From: UPXZ01 sp018055865 | GTDB taxonomy: Bacteria; Bacteroidota; Bacteroidia; Bacteroidales; Paludibacteraceae | DNA: 12,365 nucleotides | NCBI GenBank assembly: GCA_964292695.1 | Contig: CAXYWB010000073.1 | Coordinates: 1-12,365, forward strand | Direction of reading: 5' to 3' | Shown here: positions 7,496-12,365 of the stretch, piece by piece | Layout of the letters: each line of letters opens with the position of its first letter | How positions within the stretch are numbered: the first letter of the stretch is position 1 | Made by a program: the position numbers and the translations under genes | Notes under the pieces: generated by a model | Told to the model about the DNA's origin: nothing | Database searches by the model: none | Seen by the model: the letters and a program-made list of their open reading frames with translations, nothing else

Positions 7496-7513
7496 CAATT
7501 CATCAATTCTCTT

Positions 7514-8308
7514 ATGAAAGAATATTTAAACCTGCTGCAACGTATCCTCGACGAGGGTGTAAAAAAAGAAGACCGCACCGGAACGGGAACCATCAGCTTG
7601 TTCGGACACCAGATGCGCTTCAATATGGACGAAGGTTTTCCATGTCTGACAACCAAAAAACTGCATTTAAAATCCATTATTCATGAATTACTCTGGTTTC
7701 TGAATGGCGATACCAATGTGAAATACCTGCAAGACAACGGTGTAAGGATATGGAACGAATGGGCGGATGAAAAAGGCGATCTGGGACATATATATGGCTA
7801 CCAGTGGCGATCGTGGCCCGATTATGACGGTGGACAAATTGATCAGATAAGCCAGGCGGTAGAAACCATCAAAAACAATCCGGATTCACGACGCATAATA
7901 GTAAGCGCCTGGAATGTAGCCGATTTGCCCAACATGAACCTGCCTCCCTGTCATGCCTTTTTCCAATTTTACGTGGCAGATGGCCGGTTAAGTCTGCAAC
8001 TTTATCAGCGCAGTGCCGATGCATTTCTCGGCGTACCATTCAACATTGCTTCTTATGCCCTCCTTCTGCAGATGATGGCGCAGGTGACCGGCCTGAAAAC
8101 CGGGGATTTTGTACATACACTGGGCGATGCTCACATCTATCTCAATCATCTGGAGCAGGTGAAACTTCAGCTTTCGCGGGAGCTGCGCCCCCGACCTACA
8201 ATGTTAATTAATCCAAATATTCAAGATATTTTCGGGTTTCAGTTCAGCGATTTCGAATTGACAGATTACGATCCACATCCACACATAAAAGGGGTGGTTG
8301 CAGTTTAA
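7514..8308 (+). CDS. thyA: Thymidylate synthase
   Basis: Methylates dUMP to dTMP using 5,10-methylene-tetrahydrofolate, releasing dihydrofolate; a cytoplasmic homodimer. The protein has 264 residues, the same as E. coli ThyA, and residue numbers coincide: Arg21 in the phosphate loop (EDRTGTGT), Arg126 and Arg127 from the partner subunit, catalytic Cys146 in NLPPCHAFFQFYV, Asp169 in QRSADAFLGVPFN, Asn177, and His207 and Tyr209 in GDAHIYLNH. It ends in VVAV; the free C-terminus normally closes the active site. I chose the ATG at 7514 (MKEYLNLLQ) because an in-frame TTG at 7466 lies inside the promoter. It is 142 bases upstream of folA, which recycles its dihydrofolate product, but each gene has its own promoter. 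Confidence 0.97.
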   Translation: MKEYLNLLQRILDEGVKKEDRTGTGTISLFGHQMRFNMDEGFPCLTTKKLHLKSIIHELLWFLNGDTNVKYLQDNGVRIWNEWADEKGDLGHIYGYQWRSWPDYDGGQIDQISQAVETIKNNPDSRRIIVSAWNVADLPNMNLPPCHAFFQFYVADGRLSLQLYQRSADAFLGVPFNIASYALLLQMMAQVTGLKTGDFVHTLGDAHIYLNHLEQVKLQLSRELRPRPTMLINPNIQDIFGFQFSDFELTDYDPHPHIKGVVAV

Positions 8309-8319
8309 TATTTCTGCCT

Positions 8320-8349
8320 GAAAAAATTCAAATCAGATTTAACTTTTTC
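8320..8349 (+). terminator. Weak AT-rich hairpin after thyA, possible terminator
   Basis: GAAAAAATTCAAAT pairs with ATTTAACTTTTTC with one mismatch and one bulged base around a 3-base loop, starting 12 bases after the thyA stop. The stem is AT-rich and only a short T run lies within it, so termination would be inefficient. Low confidence. Confidence 0.3.
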
Positions 8350-8365
8350 CATGCAAATAATCCGG

Positions 8366-8395
8366 TTGGTATATTCACTTTTTTGTGTATCTTTG
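8366..8395 (+). promoter_or_regulatory. folA promoter, Bacteroidetes type
   Basis: TTG (8366-8368), a 19-base spacer and TATCTTTG (8388-8395) match the consensus. The predicted start near 8402 gives a leader of about 48 bases before the ATG at 8451. Confidence 0.75.
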
Positions 8396-8450
8396 CATGT
8401 TTTTGTAAAGTCAAAAAGAATGACAATTTATTACCACAATTAAAATAATT

Positions 8451-8954
8451 ATGTCAAAAATTTCGATTATTGCTGCCGTAGCTGACAATTTCGCAATCGG
8501 CAAAAGCAACAAACTACCCTGGCATTTACCGGCAGATCTGAAGCATTTCAAGCAACTAACCACCGGACACGCCGTTGTAATGGGAAAACGCACTTTCGAA
8601 AGTTTACCCAACGGTCCTCTCCCCAACCGGAAAAACATCGTTCTCACCTCCATTCCCGAAGGAAATTACAGCAAATACTTCGAAGCCACTTCACTGCGTG
8701 ACGCCGTAGATCTTTGCGACAAAGAAGATGAAGTTTTCATTATCGGCGGAGCTTCGCTTTTTAAGCAGGCATTGACATTCCCGGGCGTTGACACCATGTT
8801 CATTACATGGGTTCACGACGAATTTCAGGCAGATGTATTTTTCCCAAAATTCAGCTCAAAAGATTGGGAACTGTTATCGTGTGAGAAGCACGAAGCTGAC
8901 GAAAAACATGCCTATGCTTATTCTTTTTGCGAATATGTGAGAAAAAAGAAATAG
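8451..8954 (+). CDS. folA: Dihydrofolate reductase
   Basis: Reduces dihydrofolate to tetrahydrofolate with NADPH in the cytoplasm, restoring the cofactor consumed by ThyA. The 167-residue protein has the family signature AIGKSNKLPWHLPADLKHFK (15-34), with the catalytic acid Asp29 (E. coli Asp27) and Trp24. VMGKRTFESLP (43-53) is in the NADPH site, PNRKNIVLT (58-66) has the folate carboxylate-binding Arg60, and IIGGASLF (97-104) has the Gly-Gly turn at the cofactor site. The length is typical of chromosomal bacterial enzymes. The Trp24 and Asp29 pattern is that of the ordinary FolA type, with nothing pointing to a plasmid-borne resistant Dfr. It ends just before a strong hairpin terminator. 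Confidence 0.96.
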   Translation: MSKISIIAAVADNFAIGKSNKLPWHLPADLKHFKQLTTGHAVVMGKRTFESLPNGPLPNRKNIVLTSIPEGNYSKYFEATSLRDAVDLCDKEDEVFIIGGASLFKQALTFPGVDTMFITWVHDEFQADVFFPKFSSKDWELLSCEKHEADEKHAYAYSFCEYVRKKK

Positions 8955-8972
8955 AAAAATCATTTTTTTATC

Positions 8973-9013
8973 AGAAAAACAGTTCATCCATGGTGAGCTG
9001 TTTTTCTTTTTTA
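8973..9013 (+). terminator. folA terminator
   Basis: AGAAAAACAGTTCA (8973-8986) pairs with TGAGCTGTTTTTCT (8994-9007) with a single T-G wobble, the stem possibly extending into the 7-base centre. A T-rich tail follows to about 9012. It lies 19 bases after the folA stop codon. Confidence 0.85.
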
Positions 9014-9054
9014 GATAAATGTCATTAAATATTACTATTTTATATTCATTTTGT

Positions 9055-9084
9055 TTTGAAAATCAAATAATAATAGTAATTTTG
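9055..9084 (+). promoter_or_regulatory. asnA promoter, Bacteroidetes type
   Basis: TTTG (9055-9058), an 18-base spacer and TAATTTTG (9077-9084) match the consensus. The predicted start near 9091 gives a leader of about 29 bases before the ATG at 9120. Confidence 0.75.
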
Positions 9085-9119
9085 CACACATTATTTTCAA
9101 ATAACAAACAAATGTACAC

Positions 9120-10157
9120 ATGAGCTATTTTATTAAACCTCAAAATTACACACCCATTCTTGATCCACAACAGACAGAATTGGGAATACAAAAAATAAAA
9201 GATTTTTTTCAAGCCAATTTATCGGCCGAATTACGACTTCGAAGAGTTACAGCGCCTCTTTTTGTATTGCGCGGCACGGGGCTGAACGACGACCTGAACG
9301 GAGTGGAGCGACCCGTGAATTTTGCCATCAAAGACATGAACGACGATAGGGCCGAGGTGGTTCATTCGCTTGCCAAATGGAAGCGCGTAACGCTGGCTGA
9401 TTACCAGATACGCGATGGTTTCGGCATATACACCGACATGAATGCTATTCGTGCCGACGAGGAACTTGGCAACATTCATTCACTCTATGTGGATCAATGG
9501 GACTGGGAGCAGGTTATTACGGAACAGGACCGGAATATAGGATTTCTGAAAAAAATTGTAAGAAAAATATACGCTGCTTTTCTCCGGACGGAATACCTGG
9601 TAAGCGAAAGTTTTCCGGAAATAAATCCGATATTACCCGAAGATATTTCGTTTATTCATGCCGAAGAACTTTGTCAGCTTTACCCAACACTCACCCCCAA
9701 AGAACGGGAATATGAGATTACAAAAAAACACAAAGCGGTTTTCCTTATCGGAATCGGCGGCAAACTGAGCGACGGCCAAAAGCACGACGGACGCGCACCC
9801 GACTATGACGACTGGACTACTCCCGGCGAAGACGGTCTACCCGGACTGAACGGTGACATTCTGCTATGGAACAGCGTGTTGGATATTCCGTTCGAAGTGT
9901 CGTCCATGGGAATCAGAGTGGATAAAAAAGCACTGCAGCACCAACTCCGACTGACCGGAAAAGAAGACCGGATGGAACTTTATTTCCACAGGCGACTGAT
10001 GAACGATACACTCCCTCTCTCCATCGGAGGCGGAATCGGTCAATCGCGGCTTTGCATGTTTTTCCTGCGCAAAGCTCATATAGGTGAAATTCAGGCAAGT
10101 ATATGGCCCGCCGATATGAAGGATGAGTGTAAAAAAGATAATATTCATTTGATTTAG
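9120..10157 (+). CDS. asnA: Aspartate-ammonia ligase (asparagine synthetase A)
   Basis: Makes asparagine from aspartate, ammonia and ATP (to AMP and pyrophosphate); a cytoplasmic class-II-synthetase-like dimer. The 345 residues are a little longer than E. coli AsnA (330). Recognisable parts are VTAPLFV (43-49), NDDLNGVERPV (56-66), HSLAKWKR (82-89), LYVDQWDWE (122-130) and the ATP-binding C-terminal GGGIGQSRLCMFFL (303-316) with Arg310. The insert DGRAPDYDDW (223-232) belongs to the substrate region of the family. The start gives MSYFIKPQNY and lies downstream of a well-matched promoter. It is a single-gene unit between two terminators. It uses free ammonia rather than glutamine; serine ammonia-lyase upstream releases ammonia, but the genes are far apart and no link is implied. 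Confidence 0.96.
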   Translation: MSYFIKPQNYTPILDPQQTELGIQKIKDFFQANLSAELRLRRVTAPLFVLRGTGLNDDLNGVERPVNFAIKDMNDDRAEVVHSLAKWKRVTLADYQIRDGFGIYTDMNAIRADEELGNIHSLYVDQWDWEQVITEQDRNIGFLKKIVRKIYAAFLRTEYLVSESFPEINPILPEDISFIHAEELCQLYPTLTPKEREYEITKKHKAVFLIGIGGKLSDGQKHDGRAPDYDDWTTPGEDGLPGLNGDILLWNSVLDIPFEVSSMGIRVDKKALQHQLRLTGKEDRMELYFHRRLMNDTLPLSIGGGIGQSRLCMFFLRKAHIGEIQASIWPADMKDECKKDNIHLI

Positions 10158-10291
10158 AGGAAGTGGTAAGATGGACTGTCAAGAATTGTAATAAATTGAT
10201 ATTATGGTTATTTACCAAATTTTATCGGAATTTACAATTTTTCACACATTAAAAGATTTCCATACATTACAAAATCTGCCAGACGTCAATC

Positions 10292-10332
10292 AAATCCCTG
10301 AATGAGAGTCGTTTCATTCAGGGATTTTTATT
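10292..10332 (+). terminator. asnA terminator
   Basis: AAATCCCTGAATGA (10292-10305) pairs perfectly with TCATTCAGGGATTT (10314-10327). Two further pairs can shorten the loop to GTCG. A T-rich tail follows. It lies 134 bases after the asnA stop, so the transcript has a long 3' end. Confidence 0.85.
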
Positions 10333-10348
10333 TTTTAAGACTTTAATA

Positions 10349-10379
10349 TTGTCTGTGTGGGCTATTTTTAGTACTTTCG
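10349..10379 (+). promoter_or_regulatory. Possible hisIE promoter
   Basis: TTG (10349-10351), a 20-base spacer and TACTTTCG (10372-10379) approximate the consensus, with one base of the -7 box differing. It sits just after the asnA terminator and about 30 bases before the hisIE ATG, where a promoter is needed. Confidence 0.5.
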
Positions 10380-10409
10380 CCGTTCGTTAGTGAACTTAAA
10401 AACAGAAAG

Positions 10410-11003
10410 ATGGAGTTGGATTTTCAAAAATCAGGTGGCTTGATACCTGCAATCATTCAGGACTGCAACACCAACAAAGTACTTATGCTCGGTTATATGA
10501 ATCCGGAATCGCTCGCTGAAACAGAAAAAACCGGAAAAGTTACTTTTTTCAGCCGAACCAAAAAAAGACTTTGGACCAAAGGGGAAGAAAGCGGCAATTT
10601 TCTGCACGTAGTTTCCATTTCGCCCGACTGCGACAACGATACTCTACTAGTTAAAGTACATCCTGCCGGACCGGTTTGTCACACCGGTGCCGACACCTGC
10701 TGGAACGAGGAGAATAAAACGGACATTTCCTTTCTGGCATATCTCCAGCATTTTATCCAAAAACGCTACGATGAAATGCCCGAAGGCTCCTACACCACAT
10801 CATTGTTTCAGGAAGGCATCAACAGAATGGCCCAAAAAGTAGGCGAAGAAGCCTTAGAAACAGTTATTGAAGCCACCAACGGCACGGAAGAAGGTTTTAT
10901 TTACGAAGCATCCGATCTGGTCTATCACCTTATTGTACTGCTCACTTCCAAAGGATATTCGCTCACCGACATAGCCAAAGAACTGGAAAAAAGACACAAG
11001 TGA
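10410..11003 (+). CDS. hisIE: Bifunctional phosphoribosyl-AMP cyclohydrolase / phosphoribosyl-ATP pyrophosphatase
   Basis: Carries out the second and third steps of histidine synthesis: HisE removes pyrophosphate from phosphoribosyl-ATP and HisI opens the adenine ring of phosphoribosyl-AMP. The 197-residue protein is a HisI-HisE fusion. HisI spans about 1-110, with LMLGYMN (25-31), FFSRTKKRLWTKGEESGN (46-63), the metal-binding DCDND (73-77), and zinc ligands Cys74, Cys90 (GPVCHTG) and Cys97. HisE spans about 110-197, with the MazG-like KVGEEALE (143-150) and EASDLVYHL (166-174). Both sets of catalytic residues are present. No other his gene is adjacent: asnA precedes and ftsE follows 91 bases later with no terminator or clear promoter between, so hisIE and ftsE may share a transcript. 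Confidence 0.95.
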   Translation: MELDFQKSGGLIPAIIQDCNTNKVLMLGYMNPESLAETEKTGKVTFFSRTKKRLWTKGEESGNFLHVVSISPDCDNDTLLVKVHPAGPVCHTGADTCWNEENKTDISFLAYLQHFIQKRYDEMPEGSYTTSLFQEGINRMAQKVGEEALETVIEATNGTEEGFIYEASDLVYHLIVLLTSKGYSLTDIAKELEKRHK

Positions 11004-11094
11004 TTTGAGATTCAACGTTTCGTAGTCCGAATAAACAACTTTATCAGAATTCTATTATCCCGAGAACTTCGAATTCTACACTCAAAACTATAAA

Positions 11095-11799
11095 ATGGCA
11101 GACAGAATATTAATAAAATACAATAACGTAGAGCTGTGTCAGCAGGAACACATTGTGCTGAAAGATGTCAATCTGGAAATAAAAAGCGGCGAATTTATTT
11201 TTCTGCTTGGAAAAGTAGGAAGCGGGAAAAGCACGTTTTTGAAATCGCTTTACGCGGAAATTCCGGTAATCGACGGCGATGCCTATGTGCTCGATTACGA
11301 CCTGCTGAAGATTAAACGTAAGGAAGTTCCCAATTTGAGAAGAAAGATAGGCATTGTATTTCAGGATTTTCAGTTGCTTATCGACCGGAGCATCAATGCC
11401 AATCTGGAATTTGTACTGAAAGCCACCGGGTGGAAAGATAAAAATGCTATTGCCGAGCAAATACATCATGTACTTAAGCAGGTTGGGATGCAGACAAAAG
11501 GCTATAAAATGCCACATCAGCTCTCAGGAGGCGAGCAACAACGCATCGTTATAGCCCGTGCCCTGCTTAATTCGCCCGAAATAATCCTGGCCGACGAGCC
11601 AACCGGAAACCTCGACGAAAAAACAGGAAAAGATATTATGGATTTGCTTTATTCAATCCGAAAATCAGGTACAACAGTGCTTGTAGCCACTCATAATCTC
11701 ACCTGGATGGACATGTATCCGGGAAGAGTACTTGAGTGTAAAGATGAAAAAATGCTCGACAACGCAGAAGTAACTATTTCGGAAGTCCTTCAAGACTAA
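11095..11799 (+). CDS. ftsE: FtsE-like ABC transporter ATPase
   Basis: A 234-residue ATP-binding subunit, probably FtsE, which with the membrane protein FtsX controls peptidoglycan hydrolases at the division site. All ABC motifs are present: Walker A GKVGSGKST (39-47), Q-loop Gln90 in GIVFQDFQLL, signature LSGGEQQR (143-150), Walker B IILADEPTGNLD (163-174) with Glu168, and H-loop His200. FQDFQLLIDRSINANLEFVL fits FtsE closely, and GKVGSGKS is the Bacteroidetes variant of the P-loop as I recall it. The protein lacks membrane segments. No ftsX follows: 517 noncoding bases and a tRNA come next, so the permease must be encoded elsewhere, as I remember for this phylum. A LolD- or MacB-type ATPase is the alternative. 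It ends at a strong terminator. Confidence 0.85.
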   Translation: MADRILIKYNNVELCQQEHIVLKDVNLEIKSGEFIFLLGKVGSGKSTFLKSLYAEIPVIDGDAYVLDYDLLKIKRKEVPNLRRKIGIVFQDFQLLIDRSINANLEFVLKATGWKDKNAIAEQIHHVLKQVGMQTKGYKMPHQLSGGEQQRIVIARALLNSPEIILADEPTGNLDEKTGKDIMDLLYSIRKSGTTVLVATHNLTWMDMYPGRVLECKDEKMLDNAEVTISEVLQD

Positions 11800-11824
11800 G
11801 CAGATAAATATTTTTAATTTCAGG

Positions 11825-11859
11825 AAAATCGAACAACATGGCTGCTGTTCGATTTTTTT
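11825..11859 (+). terminator. ftsE terminator
   Basis: AAAATCGAACA (11825-11835) pairs perfectly with TGTTCGATTTT (11846-11856) around a 10-base loop, followed by more T. It lies 25 bases after the ftsE stop codon. Confidence 0.85.
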
Positions 11860-12257
11860 CGTACATATCGACTTTAATAACAGTACCCGATAAAGTAAAA
11901 TTTACAGATCAACAAGCAGGCTGAAATCTTCTGATTTGCCTTATAAAACTGACTTAGAGTTCGTCTTGACTTTTTAATAAAGCAATAATTTCGCTCCGGT
12001 GCTGAAAATGCAGCCTCGTAGAGGCGATATTATGGTAGAATATTATTGGCGATTCATATTAAAGCCTCGTAGAGGCGGCATTATAAAAAGTCAAGACGAC
12101 TTCTTAGAACAAAATCAAAATTTTAGCAATAAATAGTTTTTTCTGTGAGAATTCTCCTCCTTTTAACATTTTCAGTATCAAAGATTTTAACTATCATTTT
12201 CAATATTTCATGTTTACCATTTTTTTATCACTTTCATTAAAAAATCGGATAAGTTGT
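11860..12257. other. AT-rich intergenic region between ftsE and tRNA-Ser
   Basis: Apart from the ftsE terminator, the inverted-repeat element at 11953-12108 and the tRNA promoter, I see no gene here. The part from 12109 to 12257 is very AT-rich. It has a 10-bp GAGAATTCTC palindrome (12147-12156) and a loose repeat of TTTTAAC followed by ATTTTCA, neither with an assignable role. Confidence 0.5.
11953..12108. repeat. Small inverted-repeat element, MITE-like, with two internal hairpins
   Basis: The ends are inverted repeats of about 24 bp (11953-11976 and 12084-12107, 21 of 24 matching) with the shared core TCGTCTTGACTTTTTA. CTTAGA occurs in direct orientation at both edges (11953-11958 and 12103-12108), so it could be a target-site duplication around a 144-bp element. 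Inside are two copies of GCCTCGTAGAGGCG (12013-12026 and 12064-12077), 51 bases apart. Each folds as GCCTC-GTA-GAGGC and is followed by two variable bases and ATTAT. No coding capacity. I do not recognise a named family; a non-autonomous transposable element or a REP-type palindromic repeat are the main options. Confidence 0.6.
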
Positions 12258-12287
12258 TTTGCAATTTCAAAAAATAACGTATCTTTG
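12258..12287 (+). promoter_or_regulatory. tRNA-Ser promoter, Bacteroidetes type
   Basis: TTTG (12258-12261), an 18-base spacer and TATCTTTG (12280-12287) match the consensus. The predicted start near 12294 gives a 5' leader of about 23 bases that RNase P would remove. Confidence 0.75.
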
Positions 12288-12316
12288 CACTCGCTTTTAA
12301 GAAATCAAATGTCATT

Positions 12317-12365
12317 GGAGAGATGGCAGAGTGGTCGATCGCGGCGGTCTTGAAAACCGTTGAAC
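12317..12365 (+). tRNA. tRNA-Ser (anticodon UGA), 3' part outside window
   Basis: The sequence starts with the acceptor strand GGAGAGA, then TG and the D arm (GCAGAGTGG...). The anticodon stem GCGGT pairs with ACCGT around the loop CTTGAAA, placing anticodon TGA at 12351-12353, which reads UCA serine codons. The window ends at the start of the variable arm, so the long serine-type variable arm, T arm and 3' acceptor strand cannot be seen. Confidence 0.9.

Noticed and set aside
7466..7513. Upstream TTG start for thyA
   Set aside because: It lies within the -33 element of a consensus promoter, and the protein from 7514 matches the E. coli length and numbering exactly.
8451..8954. Trimethoprim-resistant Dfr type
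   Set aside because: Motifs and length are those of ordinary chromosomal FolA and no mobile element flanks it.
12147..12156. GAGAATTCTC palindrome before the tRNA gene
   Set aside because: Ten bases of symmetry in AT-rich DNA is likely by chance, with no second site or promoter position to support it.

Overview
The window looks like a chromosomal housekeeping stretch from a Bacteroidota bacterium, most likely of the order Bacteroidales. The evidence is: several promoters of the Bacteroidetes type (TTTG or TTG, 18-19 bases, TAnnTTTG); weak or absent Shine-Dalgarno sites; AT-rich spacers between moderately GC genes; a PorE-like lipoprotein of the type IX secretion system (T9SS); and a FtsE with the GKVGSGKST Walker A. 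No phage, plasmid, CRISPR or restriction genes are visible.

Layout. At the left edge (1-844, minus strand) is the 5' part of an unrecognised exported protein with a twin-arginine-type signal; it runs off the window. A 730-base spacer follows, with a more GC-rich island (about 1040-1320) and two palindromes. Next is a plus-strand outer-membrane beta-barrel-like protein (1574-2377). It converges with L-serine ammonia-lyase sdaA (3760-2561, minus) on a shared bidirectional terminator. Divergent from sdaA is a DUF1015 protein (4040-5287), which carries an ADGHHR motif like that of ParB/Srx-fold proteins. A terminator-like hairpin then runs straight into the ATG of the PorE-like TPR/beta-propeller/OmpA lipoprotein (5387-7396).

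After that come separately promoted metabolic genes, all on the plus strand: thyA (7514-8308), folA (8451-8954), asnA (9120-10157) and bifunctional hisIE (10410-11003). A ftsE-like ATPase (11095-11799) may be co-transcribed with hisIE. The right end is a 517-base spacer containing a terminator, a small inverted-repeat element of about 155 bp with two GCCTCGTAGAGGCG hairpins, and the promoter and first 49 bases of tRNA-Ser(UGA), cut by the window edge.

How the genes fit together. ThyA and FolA are coupled: ThyA oxidises methylene-tetrahydrofolate to dihydrofolate and FolA reduces it back. SdaA and the DUF1015 protein share a divergent intergenic region, which together with the DGHHR motif suggests, without proving, a serine-related role for DUF1015. 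The PorE-like protein would anchor the T9SS to peptidoglycan. FtsE belongs to the divisome, but no ftsX lies beside it here.

There is no obvious new defence or mobile system in the window. The least explained items are the DUF1015/sdaA pair, the hairpin at the porE-like start, the inverted-repeat element near 12 kb, and the Tat-type exported protein.
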